64,000 nt of DNA from Acutalibacter sp. 1XD8-33 (GCF_003612555.1 NZ_RAZF01000001.1:248001-312000); one strand, 5' to 3'; counted from the stretch's first letter, positions 47,667 to 56,365 are shown. Numbers and translations: made by a program. Notes: generated by a model not told the origin, from the letters alone.

Positions 47667-48160
47667 TGGGAATTTGCTTTTTTGAAGTGTTAGGAGGCCT
47701 TCGGCACACCGCGCCAAGCGAGGCAAAATGAGCAAGCTGGGTGTGAATGCTCGCCGCTGGCTGGTTCCAGAACTAGGAAACTTTTTTCTCAGTTGCAAAA
47801 GAGATTCATCTCGCACGGCGAGATGAACTCTCCGTTTCCTCTTGGCGCTTTGCGCCAATTCACCTTCAAAAAATGCGCTTCTCAGGTGTTAAGGTCAAGG
47901 GCAAGACCGTGGGACGTTGCTAAGGCACACCCTACCAGGGGCCTAGACGCCTGAGACTTGGCTACGCCAAGTCTTGGACCGCGCAATGTGTTGTGGCTGA
48001 GCTAAACCATATAAATCGTTCACGACGAACGTAGTGAGGAGTGGGTAAAAGTTTCGTCCATCTTTTCAAAGGTGGCGGAGGTGTGGAGGCAGAGCCTCCA
48101 CGACCTTGGGGAGGCCTTGACGAACCGAGAGCAATCCATTATAATAGGAGGGAACGAGAG
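47667..48160. repeat. composite hairpin repeat
   Basis: No gene in 494 bases. Hairpins at 47803-47826 (GATTCATCTCG/CGAGATGAAC type) and 47845-47857 (GGCGCTTTGCGCC) precede CTTCTCAGGTGTTAAGGTCA (47879-47898) and TGGGACGTTGCTAAGGCACA (47911-47930, shared with 21292-21311). Bases 48018-48080 carry the GACGAACGTAGTGAGGAGTG module. Order and spacing resemble 58690-58880. Confidence 0.75.
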
Positions 48161-49660
48161 TTGAGAAAAGAATTTCAGCGGGTGACGCCGGAATCGGTGG
48201 GGATCCCCAGCGGGGCCATTGAGCGGCTGCTGGACAAGTTGGAGAGCGGCTTCACCGAGCCCCACGGTCTGATGATTATGCGCCATGGAAAGATCTGCAC
48301 CGAGGGCTGGTGGGCCCCTTACGCGCCGGGGCTGCGCCACGGGCTGCAGTCCCTGTCCAAGACCTACTCCGCCACGGCGGTGGGCATCGCCTGCACCGAG
48401 GGCCTTGTGAAGCTGGAGGACCGGCTCATCGATATCTTCCCGGAGGAATCTCCGACGGAGCCCAGCGAGAACCTGAAGCAGCTCACCGTCCGGGACGTGC
48501 TGTGCATGGGCTGCGGTATGGACACCATGCCCGCCCCCAGCAGGGAGTGGATCCGGGATTTCCTGGCCACGCCCGTGGTCCACGAGCCCGGCACCACCTA
48601 TATGTACAACAGCGTGGGATCCACCATGCTCTGCGCCATCGTGCGCAGGGTGGCTGGCATGTCCGTCCACGAGTACCTGACCCCCCGGCTCTACGAGAAG
48701 ATCGGCATCGACCCGGAGAATGTGGGCTACATGCACATGCCCGACGGCACCGAGGTGGGGGGCGGCGGCTTCTACACCACCACCGAGGACAACCTCCGGC
48801 TGATGAAGCTCTACGCGGACGGTGGCGTCTGGGAGGGCCAGCGGATTCTCTCCGCAGACTACGTGGCAAAGGCCACCAGCGTCCAGAACGAATCCGCCAC
48901 GGAGGCCAAGGGCAACCCCGAGGCCAAGGACAATTTCGTGGGCTACGGCTTCCAGATCTGGATGTGCAGGCCCAAGGGCGTGTACCGGGCGGACGGGGCC
49001 ATGGGCCAGTTCTCCATCGTGGTGCCGGACAGGGACATGATCATCTCCATCAACGAGACGGCCACCGGAGCCCACTGGGCCCAGAAGAGCCTGGATGTGA
49101 TCTGGGAGTTCCTGGACGAGATCGCCGGGGACGAAGCCATGCCGGAGGACGCCGAAGCCAGCGGAAAGCTGTGCGCCCGGATGGGATCTCTGGCGTTGGC
49201 GGCGCCCCGGTTCGCCCCCCATAGCCCTCTGGAAAAGGAGATCTCCGGGCGGCTCTATCAGGTGGAGAAGGGCAGGCTCAGCTGGCATAAGAAGTCCTGG
49301 ATGAACGGCTGGGAGGGCCCCGGCGGCTTTGCGCGCTTCTCCCTGGAGTTCCTGCCGGGGTACTGTCTGCTGCGCTACGTTCAGGACGGCCGGGAGAAGG
49401 CGGTGGAGATCGCCACGGACGGCACGCGGCGGATGAACCGTGCCCCGGAACCGGGCTCACCCATCAGCAGGCTGTGCCTCCACGGCTGGTGGAGCAAGGA
49501 GGATACCTTTACAGTCGCCGCCAGATGGGTGGAGACCTGCTTTGAGGACCTCTTCCACTTTGCTTTCAGCGGGGACCGGGCAGAGGTGACCCGGGAGGTG
49601 TCCGTGGGCGGCTTCGGCCCCCAGGACCAGGACGGCCCCGTGGTGGCGAAGCGGGTTTGA
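48161..49660 (+). CDS. class C beta-lactamase-like serine hydrolase
   Basis: 499 residues. The penicillin-binding fold has Ser64-Leu-Ser-Lys67 (SxxK) and Tyr149-Asn-Ser151 as the second motif; a GAMGQFSIVVP stretch occupies the third-motif region. A C-terminal domain of about 130 residues resembles the lipocalin-like tails of such esterases. No signal peptide, so an intracellular esterase or peptidase is likelier than a beta-lactamase. The TTG at 48161 is preceded by ATAGGAGGGA at good spacing; the open frame from 48041 lies in repeat sequence. Confidence 0.86.
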   Translation: MRKEFQRVTPESVGIPSGAIERLLDKLESGFTEPHGLMIMRHGKICTEGWWAPYAPGLRHGLQSLSKTYSATAVGIACTEGLVKLEDRLIDIFPEESPTEPSENLKQLTVRDVLCMGCGMDTMPAPSREWIRDFLATPVVHEPGTTYMYNSVGSTMLCAIVRRVAGMSVHEYLTPRLYEKIGIDPENVGYMHMPDGTEVGGGGFYTTTEDNLRLMKLYADGGVWEGQRILSADYVAKATSVQNESATEAKGNPEAKDNFVGYGFQIWMCRPKGVYRADGAMGQFSIVVPDRDMIISINETATGAHWAQKSLDVIWEFLDEIAGDEAMPEDAEASGKLCARMGSLALAAPRFAPHSPLEKEISGRLYQVEKGRLSWHKKSWMNGWEGPGGFARFSLEFLPGYCLLRYVQDGREKAVEIATDGTRRMNRAPEPGSPISRLCLHGWWSKEDTFTVAARWVETCFEDLFHFAFSGDRAEVTREVSVGGFGPQDQDGPVVAKRV

Positions 49661-50301
49661 TGAAAGAATAGCGCGAAGCGAAAGGAGACATTTTCCGCTC
49701 TCGCCGGGGCCTTTTGGTTTGCCGAAGCGCGGGCGGGAGATGTCTGCTTTTTTTGAGGGGGACTTCGTCCGCACGCCCAGCTATCCAGGGTAAAAGTTTC
49801 GCCAGCCTTTTCAAAGGCTGCAGGGGTTTGGGGACAGCGTCCCCAAGGTCTTGCACTTGACCTGAAACACCTGAGAAGCGTATTTTTGAAGTGTGAATAA
49901 TAGTTAACGCTCGCTGCGCTTGGTTAACTATCCGAGTTTTGCGAAGCAAAACTCTTAAGAGGAAACTTTTTACAAGGGAAAAAGTTTCCTGGAAACCGGA
50001 ACCCGCCAGCGCTATGTAGCTTTCGTTCGCTTTGCAGATGCAAAGCGAAACAAGAAACCCCCGACGAGGGTTTCTTGCGGAAAACAGTCCAGTGGACTGT
50101 TTTCCTATTTTCCTGCGTTGTTTTCTCAGGAGTTTAAGGGCAAGACCGTGGGGCTCCGCGCCCCACACCCCCGCCAGCTTAAGACCAGCTGGACCGGTCA
50201 ATGTTGTTCTGTAAATCGTTCACGACGAGCAAAGCGAGGAGTGGGTAAAAGTTTGTGGGGTGTGGGGTGAAATCCCACGACCTTAAGAGAGGAGGATGCC
50301 C
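49661..50301. repeat. composite hairpin repeats, two blocks
   Basis: 641 bases with no supported gene. Bases 49846-49990: reversed CACCTGAGAAGCG module, the hairpins ATAGTTAAC/GTTAACTAT (49910-49932) and GAGTTTTGC/GCAAAACTC (49935-49953), and AGGAAACTTTTT/AAAAAGTTTCCT (49960-49990). Bases 50026-50105: three adjacent perfect hairpins (50026-50049, 50051-50077, 50079-50105). Bases 50124-50155: TTCTCAGGAGTTTAAGGGCA. Bases 50219-50252: GACGAGCAAAGCGAGGAGTG. Confidence 0.75.
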
Positions 50302-52956
50302 ATGCGCAGGCTGACCGTAGGAATTCTGGCTCATGTGGACGCGGGAAAGACCACCCTGTCCGAGGCCCTTCTGTACCGGGGCGGCGCTCTGCGCAGCCTG
50401 GGCCGGGTGGACCACGCCGACGCCTTCCTGGATACCGAGGACCTGGAGCGGGAGCGGGGCATCACCATCTTCTCCAAGCAGGCGGTGCTCTCCCTGGAGG
50501 ACCTGGAGCTCACCCTGCTGGACACCCCCGGCCACGTGGACTTCTCCGCCGAGGCCGAACGCACCCTTCAGGTGCTGGACTGCGCCATTTTGGTGGTCTC
50601 CGGCCCGGACGGCCCCCAGGGCCACACCCTCACCCTCTGGCGGCTGCTGGAAAAGCATCGGGTCCCCGTGTTCCTGTTCCTCAACAAGATGGACCAGCCT
50701 GTGGACAAGGACGCCCTCCTGGAAAAGCTCCGGGCCGTCCTTTCCCGGGAAATTCTGGATTTCTCGGAGCACGGCCGGGACAGCTTTTGGGAGCAGGCGG
50801 CTCTGGGGGATGAGGCGGCCCTCAATGAGTACCTGGAAGGGGGCGGGCTCTCCGACGGCACCCTGGCCCGGCTGGTGGGGGAGAGGAAGCTCTTTCCCTG
50901 CCTCTTCGGCAGCGCTCTGAGGGCTCAGGGGGCCGGTGAACTCCTGGAGGCCATCCGCTGCTTTGCCCCGTCTCCCTCCTGGGGGGAGGCATTTGCCGCA
51001 CGTGTATTCAAAATTTCCCGGGACAGTCAGGGCGTCCGCCTCACCCATATGAAGATCACCGGGGGCTGCCTGCGGGTTAAGGACGTGGTGGACCTGCCCG
51101 GCGGCGGGGAAAAGGTGGACCAGATCCGCGTCTACTCCGGGGCCAGGTTCACCCCGGTCAGCGAGGCCCCGGCGGGTACGGTCTGCGCCGTGACGGGCCT
51201 GCTCTCCACCTTCCCCGGCCAGGGCATCGGGGCCCAGGGGCCCGCCGCCACCCATCCGGAGCTGGAGCCCGCCCTGGTCTACCGGCTGATCCTGCCCGAG
51301 GTGGTCCAGACCAACGCCGTGCTGCCCAAGCTCCGCCAGCTGGCCGAGGAGGACCCCCAGCTCCACCTGGAGTGGAAGGAGGCCATCGGGGAGATCCACC
51401 TGCGGCTGATGGGCAAGGTCCAGGCGGAGATCCTTAAGCGGGTAATCCTGGACCGGTTCGGGCTGGAGGTGGGGTTCGGCCCGGGGAATGTGGTGTACAA
51501 GGAGACCATCGCCGCCCCGGTGGAGGGGGTGGGGCATTTCGAACCCCTGCGCCACTACGCTGAGGTGCACCTGCTTTTGGAGCCCCTTCCCAGAGGCAGC
51601 GGCCTGGAGTTCGCCTCCGCCTGCCCGGAGGACGACCTGGCGCGCAGCTGGCAGCGGCTGATCCTCACCCATTTGGAGGAAAAGACCCACCGGGGGGTGC
51701 TGACGGGATCGGCCATCACGGACATGCGGATCATTCTGCTGGCCGGCCGGGCCCACGAGAAGCACACCGAGGGCGGCGACTTCCGCCAGGCCACCTACCG
51801 GGCTGTGCGCCAGGGGCTTCGGAAGGCCCGGTCCATCCTCTTGGAGCCCTGGTATAGCCTGCGTCTGGAATTGCCATCGCCCAACCTGGGGCGGGTCTTG
51901 ACGGACATCCAGCGCATGGGCGGGGAAGCGGATACGCCTCAGACAGTGGGGGAGGAGACGGTGCTCAACGCGGCGGTGCCCGTGGCGGCCTTCGGGGACT
52001 ATGCCGGGGAGCTGGCCGCCTACACCAAGGGACGGGGCCGGGTGGCCTGCACCCTGGAGGGTTACCGCCCCTGTGGGGACCAGGAGGAGGTCGTGACCCG
52101 GCTGGGCTATGACCCGGACCAGGACGTGGAGGACCCCACGGGCTCGGTGTTCTGCGCCCACGGGGCGGGCTTTCTGGTGCCCTGGGACCAGGTGGAGGCC
52201 TACATGCATCTGCCCGCCTACCCCATCCCCACAGAAGAGGAGGACCCCGTCCCTTTCGCCGGGGCCGGCCGCTCAGGGTCCGCTCCGCCGAATCCGTCAA
52301 AGGGGACGCTGGAGCAGGACGCGGAGCTGCTGGCCATCTTTGAGAGGACCTACGGCGCGGTGACCTACCGGGACTTCCAGCCCAAGGCCCCCAAAAAACC
52401 GGCGGAGTCTCTGGGAGGGAGAGTTGCGGTCCCTCCGCCGGACTCGGGTCCGGAATACCTTCTGGTGGACGGCTATAACATGATCTTCGCCTGGGAGGAC
52501 CTGAACGCCATCGCCCGGGAGGATCTGGAGGCCGCGCGTCTGGCCCTGATGGACATCCTCAGCAATTACCAGGGCTACCGGCAGAACCGGGTAATCCTGG
52601 TGTTCGACGCCTACAAGGTGCCCAAGGGGACGGGATCCGTGTTCCGCTATCACAACATCTATGTGGTGTACACCAAAGAGGCGGAAACCGCAGACGCCTA
52701 TATTGAAAAGACCAGCTATCAGCTCACCCGGGAAAAGCGGCGGGTGCGGGTGGCCACGGCGGACTTTGCGGAGCAGTTGATCATTCTGGGCCATGGGTCC
52801 CTGCGGATCTCCTCCCGGGAGCTGAGGGCAGAGGTGGAGCAGGCGGAGGGGGAGATTGCCGCCATATTGCGGGAGCGGCGCATGGCCCTGCGGGGGGCAA
52901 CTCTGGGAGACGTCCTGCGGAAGGCGGAAAAGAGGAAAAAGCGCAGGGGGGACTGA
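50302..52956 (+). CDS. TetM-like translation GTPase fused to a Rae1/YacP-type NYN nuclease domain
   Basis: 884 residues. About 1-650 are a ribosomal-protection-type GTPase of the EF-G family: P-loop AHVDAGKTT, switch I ERERGITI, DTPGHVDF, NKMD, then domains II-V with a TetM-like YTKGRGRVACTLEGY. After a Pro-rich linker, about 718-860 form a NYN/PIN domain closest to B. subtilis Rae1 (YacP): LLVDGYNMIFAW with Asp723, VILVFDAYKV, AETADAYIEK and VATADFAEQ retain the acidic site. Rae1 cuts mRNA in the ribosomal A site, where TetM-type GTPases also bind. The ATG at 50302 follows GAGAGGAGG. Drug resistance should not be assumed. Confidence 0.9.
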   Translation: MRRLTVGILAHVDAGKTTLSEALLYRGGALRSLGRVDHADAFLDTEDLERERGITIFSKQAVLSLEDLELTLLDTPGHVDFSAEAERTLQVLDCAILVVSGPDGPQGHTLTLWRLLEKHRVPVFLFLNKMDQPVDKDALLEKLRAVLSREILDFSEHGRDSFWEQAALGDEAALNEYLEGGGLSDGTLARLVGERKLFPCLFGSALRAQGAGELLEAIRCFAPSPSWGEAFAARVFKISRDSQGVRLTHMKITGGCLRVKDVVDLPGGGEKVDQIRVYSGARFTPVSEAPAGTVCAVTGLLSTFPGQGIGAQGPAATHPELEPALVYRLILPEVVQTNAVLPKLRQLAEEDPQLHLEWKEAIGEIHLRLMGKVQAEILKRVILDRFGLEVGFGPGNVVYKETIAAPVEGVGHFEPLRHYAEVHLLLEPLPRGSGLEFASACPEDDLARSWQRLILTHLEEKTHRGVLTGSAITDMRIILLAGRAHEKHTEGGDFRQATYRAVRQGLRKARSILLEPWYSLRLELPSPNLGRVLTDIQRMGGEADTPQTVGEETVLNAAVPVAAFGDYAGELAAYTKGRGRVACTLEGYRPCGDQEEVVTRLGYDPDQDVEDPTGSVFCAHGAGFLVPWDQVEAYMHLPAYPIPTEEEDPVPFAGAGRSGSAPPNPSKGTLEQDAELLAIFERTYGAVTYRDFQPKAPKKPAESLGGRVAVPPPDSGPEYLLVDGYNMIFAWEDLNAIAREDLEAARLALMDILSNYQGYRQNRVILVFDAYKVPKGTGSVFRYHNIYVVYTKEAETADAYIEKTSYQLTREKRRVRVATADFAEQLIILGHGSLRISSRELRAEVEQAEGEIAAILRERRMALRGATLGDVLRKAEKRKKRRGD

Positions 52957-53051
52957 AAATTTTTTAGCCGCTTAAGGCAAATTTTCGTAGGCATACTAAC
53001 CGTATGGCAAAGACATTTCACGCGGGGCAGCTTCGAAAAGGCCGCTCAGGC

Positions 53052-53158
53052 GTGAATTAATCAGTGCTTCCTTCATTGCGTTCACAAAGGTGTTTTGAAC
53101 CAGGCGGCTGATCCGCCTAACTTTAGAACCAACTTTGCCGGTTCTAAAGTTAATTTAC
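53052..53158. repeat. variant three-hairpin element related to the 105-bp copies
   Basis: Outer pairing GTGAATTAA (53052-53060) with TTAATTTAC (53150-53158), and hairpins at 53080-53100, 53103-53117 (GGCGG/CCGCC) and 53120-53150 (ACTTTAGAACC/GGTTCTAAAGT). The centre TTTTGAACCAGGCGG and the end TTTACTAT match the 105-bp elements, but the third hairpin has an entirely different, still perfectly paired, sequence. Confidence 0.6.
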
Positions 53159-53211
53159 TATAATTGCAGGCTGTGCATACAGGCTCTGGATGGAAAGGAG
53201 TCATTCCCATA

Positions 53212-54138
53212 ATGAATCTGGCGAATCAAAAGAAAGATATGTTTTTGGACGGACTATTTCTCTCGGCCGGCGCGGTGGTCTACGCGGCGGCGGTGACATC
53301 CCTCACCGCGCCGAACAACATCGCCCCCGGCGGAGTCACCGGTCTTTGCACCATGCTGAATTATCTTTTCGGCACCCCCATTGGCTTGATGAGTTTCTTG
53401 ATCAATATTCCCATTATCATCTGGGCCGTGGTGGAGATCGGCTATAAACTGGTAATCCGTACAATGGCTGCCATTGCCCTTTCCTCTCTTCTCATCGATG
53501 TGTTTTCGGGCTTTATGCCTGTCTACCGGGGGGATCCCATCCTGGTAGCTGTCTTTTCCGGCGTATGCGAAGGCCTAGGACTGTCTCTCACCTTTATCCG
53601 GGGCGCAACCACCGGCGGTACGGATATGGTGGCCCGGCTGCTGGAGCGGCGGATGCCCCATTTGTCCATGGGCAAGCTCATGTTGGCCCTGGACGGCGTA
53701 ATTGTGGCGGCCTCGGCAGTGGTGTTTGGCAGCATTGAAAACGCTATGTATGCCTGTATTGCCATTTTTGTAAGCACCAGTATCATCGACGCCATTCTGT
53801 ATGGCACAGACGCGGGTACTGGCAAGCTGTTTTATGTGATGTCTCCCAAGGTGCGGGAGATGGGAGAACGAGTAATTCGGGAGATGGACCGCACGGTGAC
53901 GTACTTGGACAGCCATGGGGGCTACAGCAAAGAGCCTGGGGAAACCATGCTCTGCGTGGTCCGGCGCTTCGAGGTATACCAGGTGCAGTCCATTATCCGG
54001 GAAGAGGATAAGAACGCCTTTGTCATTGTGGGAGACGCGGGACAGATCACCGGAGAGGGCTTCCGGCCCATGCGTTCCGATGACAAGCCCCTCAGAGAGC
54101 TGATCCGAGAGCTGCGGAACGGGGAAACCCAGAAATAG
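53212..54138 (+). CDS. YitT family membrane protein (DUF161 + DUF2179)
   Basis: 308 residues. About five membrane helices (residues 10-200) contain NNIAPGGVTGL and FIRGATTGGTDMVARLL, hallmarks of YitT. A soluble C-terminal DUF2179 domain follows (about 220-300), ending in DAGQITGEGF. Function is unsettled in the family; transport is suspected. AAAGGAG lies 11 bases before the ATG at 53212. Expressed alone; the small N/Q-rich gene converges on it. Confidence 0.92.
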   Translation: MNLANQKKDMFLDGLFLSAGAVVYAAAVTSLTAPNNIAPGGVTGLCTMLNYLFGTPIGLMSFLINIPIIIWAVVEIGYKLVIRTMAAIALSSLLIDVFSGFMPVYRGDPILVAVFSGVCEGLGLSLTFIRGATTGGTDMVARLLERRMPHLSMGKLMLALDGVIVAASAVVFGSIENAMYACIAIFVSTSIIDAILYGTDAGTGKLFYVMSPKVREMGERVIREMDRTVTYLDSHGGYSKEPGETMLCVVRRFEVYQVQSIIREEDKNAFVIVGDAGQITGEGFRPMRSDDKPLRELIRELRNGETQK

Positions 54139-54164
54139 ACGCCGTCTGGCGGGAGCCCCAAAAA

Positions 54165-54209
54165 CGGAAAAAAGAAAGCCCGGCAGGCTTTTGCCCGCCA
54201 GGCCGGAGC
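54165..54209 (-). terminator. terminator of the small N/Q-rich gene
   Basis: On the minus strand a stem of GGCCTGGCGGGC with GCCTGCCGGGC and loop AAAA runs into TTTCTTTTTT. It also lies just after the convergent YitT stop and may serve both. Confidence 0.7.
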
Positions 54210-54212
54210 AGG

Positions 54213-54380
54213 TTAGTACTGCTCGTTCTGCTCCTGCTGGTTATTGTTGGAGCGCTGATTCTGGCTCTGGTTCTTGGACTTCTGGTTCTGATTCTGATTC
54301 TGATTCTGGTTCTGCTGGTTCTGGCTGTTCTGGCGGCTCTGGTTCTGAGAGCGGCTGTTCTGATTGTTCTGGTTAGACAT
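54213..54380 (-). CDS. 55-residue Asn/Gln-rich small protein
   Basis: Starts MSNQNNQNSRSQNQSR and ends EQNEQY; Asn plus Gln make up well over half the chain, the rest being mainly Ser, Arg, Lys and Glu, with no hydrophobic core. AAAGGAAG lies 8 bases before the ATG at 54380, and a terminator follows the TAA. The codon mix (CAG, AAC and AAT) is not a simple DNA repeat. Gamma-type small acid-soluble spore proteins have a similar Gln/Asn bias, so a spore role is possible but unproven; the composition alone gives no function. Confidence 0.75.
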   Translation of the reverse strand: MSNQNNQNSRSQNQSRQNSQNQQNQNQNQNQNQKSKNQSQNQRSNNNQQEQNEQY

Positions 54381-54388
54381 AACGACAT

Positions 54389-54932
54389 CTTCCTTTCTTA
54401 TAATAAAAGGTGAAGCCGCCGGCGCGGGACAAGTCCCTGAAAGGCGGCTTGGCGTGCGCCGGAGCCTTCCGAAGAATATTGTAAACAGCCTGCGCCGGAT
54501 TATGCGGACAAAGTGGTTTTTCTCCGCAGAAGCTGCTTGAGCTCATCTGGATTTGGGTTTGCGGCTGAAAGTCGGTCTGTGTTTTTTAGAGCCGGTCCCG
54601 AAATAAGACATGCGCAGAGTTGTGCTAGAGTTGATCTTCGATGAACTCTTCAGATTTTCTGCTGGAGGTGCACAAGAGTTGCAGAGCAACTCGATTGAGC
54701 GCAGCGAATCAGACCATTTATGGTCTTGCGATTCGGCAAGTGCAAGCTATGTGCTATAGCGAAAAATATGCAAACTGTGTGCGGATTATTTTGGGATAGG
54801 CTCTTAGTAAGGCGTTTCTGAAAAAACGGCCTCAAACTGGCTTAAATGGAAAAAACAGGAAGAAAGGAGCGATATCGGGTTCAAAGATTTTTTATCTTTG
54901 ATTGGGGGAATCCGATATCCTTGGCGGTTGAT
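54389..54932. other. gap with hairpins, no gene supported
   Basis: About 540 bases. Inverted repeats at 54676-54692 (GAGTTGC/GCAACTC) and 54704-54735 (CGAATC..GATTCG enclosing GACCATTTATGGTC) suggest another multi-hairpin element. Bases 54846-54932 are open in frame with the methyltransferase but do not resemble its family start. Confidence 0.5.
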
Positions 54933-56261
54933 ATGAATCTGCCGGAGGTTTTTCTAACGCGGATGCAGGCCCTGCTGGGGGCGGAATATCAGGCATTTTG
55001 GGAGGGATACAGGGAGCCAGCCTTCCGGGGCGTCCGGCTTAATCCTTTGAAATGCGGCGAGGATGTTCTGCGGGCCAGCCTGCCTTTTCCTCTTTTGCCC
55101 TCCGGTTTTGCGCCGGGGGCCTTTTACGGGGACTATCAAGAGGGGGTTGGCCGCTTGCCTGCCCATCATGCCGGAATGTTCTATTCCCAGGAGCCCTCGG
55201 CCTCTTCGGCGGTGACGGCTTTGGATCCCAGGCCTGGGGAGCGGGTGCTGGACCTGTGCGCCGCCCCGGGAGGAAAGTCTACCCAGATCGCCGGGCTGCT
55301 GATGGGCAAGGGCCTGCTATGGAGCAACGAAACTGTCCGGAGCCGCACAGGGGCGCTACTCTCGAACCTGGAGCGGCTGGGGGTGCTAAATGCCGTAGTT
55401 TCCTGCTGCCATCCGCAGCGGCTCTGTCAAGGACTGCGGGGGTATTTCCACAGGGTCCTGGTAGACGCGCCCTGCTCCGGAGAGGGGATGTTCCGGCGGA
55501 ATCCCCAGGCTGCGGCAGAATGGTCCCAGCAGGGGGTGGAGGCCTGCGCGGTGCGGCAGCTGGCAATTCTGGATTCAGCGGCGCTGGCGGTGGCAGGGGA
55601 TGGGGTGCTGGTCTACTCCACCTGCACTTTTTCTCCGGAAGAGAACGAAGGGGTGGTGAAGAAATTCCTTCTGGCCCACCCGGAGTTTGTGCCAGAGCCT
55701 ATTGAGGCTGGTTTCGGCCGGCCGGATTTGCGGGGCGGTCTGGCCCGGCGGATCTACCCCATGGACGGAGGCGAGGGACATTTTGTGGCGCGGTTCCGGC
55801 GGGTAGATGAGAATCTCTGCCGGATAGGGAGCTTTTCTGGGTATCTGGGAGAAAAGCAGGCCTTGGCCGGGCGGGAGCTCTGGGAGGAGCTGTTTCAGGT
55901 TCCCTATCCTGGGCGGCTGGCCCAGGTAAAGGATACCCTGCTCCTTGTGCCGGAGGAGCTGCCCGTGCTTTCCGGGCTGGGAGTTCTGCGGGCCGGGGTA
56001 GAGCTGGCCTGCCTGAGGAAGGGACGGCTGGAGCCTGCCCACGGGGTATTTATGAGTCGGGCGGGGGCGGACTGCCGCGGCGCCCTGAATTTTTCCCCGG
56101 AGAGCCCGGAGCTGGCGGCGTTCCTCCGGGGGGAGGAGATCGACTGCTCCCGCAAGGGCTACACGGCGGTGTGTGTCAACGGGGTGACGGTGGGTTTCGG
56201 CAAGGCCAGCGGCGGACGGTTGAAAAACCGGTATCCCAAAGGCCTGCGGAACCGTTCCTAA
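54933..56261 (+). CDS. RsmB/RsmF-type rRNA cytosine-C5 methyltransferase
   Basis: 442 residues. The Rossmann SAM-binding site is in VLDLCAAPGGKST; the two catalytic cysteines are in DAPCSGEGMF and YSTCTFSPEEN. A C-terminal PUA-like/RsmF accessory region follows (about 300-442). Methylates cytosine in 16S rRNA. The ATG at 54933 gives the usual N-terminus (MNLPEVFLTRM), but its ribosome site is weak; TTG at 54921 or the frame from 54846 are alternatives. Confidence 0.92.
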   Translation: MNLPEVFLTRMQALLGAEYQAFWEGYREPAFRGVRLNPLKCGEDVLRASLPFPLLPSGFAPGAFYGDYQEGVGRLPAHHAGMFYSQEPSASSAVTALDPRPGERVLDLCAAPGGKSTQIAGLLMGKGLLWSNETVRSRTGALLSNLERLGVLNAVVSCCHPQRLCQGLRGYFHRVLVDAPCSGEGMFRRNPQAAAEWSQQGVEACAVRQLAILDSAALAVAGDGVLVYSTCTFSPEENEGVVKKFLLAHPEFVPEPIEAGFGRPDLRGGLARRIYPMDGGEGHFVARFRRVDENLCRIGSFSGYLGEKQALAGRELWEELFQVPYPGRLAQVKDTLLLVPEELPVLSGLGVLRAGVELACLRKGRLEPAHGVFMSRAGADCRGALNFSPESPELAAFLRGEEIDCSRKGYTAVCVNGVTVGFGKASGGRLKNRYPKGLRNRS

Positions 56262-56365
56262 TAGTAAACGCACTTGAAAATCGGTAAATACGATTTTCAA
56301 GCTGGGCGGCTATGCCGCCTGGTTCAAAAGAGGTTATTCAGCCTCTTTTGAACTGTGTTAACTAT
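56261..56365. repeat. 105-bp cloverleaf element, copy 2 (inverted relative to copy 1)
   Basis: ATAGTAAAC ... GTTAACTAT termini enclose the same three hairpins as 40541-40645 in reverse order: CTTGAAAATCG type, GGCGGC/GCCGCC and GTTCAAAAGAGG type. It begins at the last base of the methyltransferase stop codon (56259-56261) and may serve as its transcript end. Confidence 0.88.

Noticed and set aside
48161-49660. Secreted beta-lactamase
   Set aside because: No signal peptide and a non-canonical third motif region; an intracellular esterase/peptidase role fits better.
50179-52209. 676-residue minus-strand frame over the GTPase fusion
   Set aside because: Shadow of a gene with complete GTPase motifs.
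50302-52956. Tetracycline resistance gene (tetM/tetW type)
   Set aside because: Only family-level similarity; the extra nuclease domain and lone housekeeping-like context do not support naming it a resistance gene.
54092-54388. 98-residue Arg/Thr-rich frame
   Set aside because: Other reading frame of the N/Q-rich gene; its ATG touches the ribosome site, whereas the 54380 ATG is correctly spaced.
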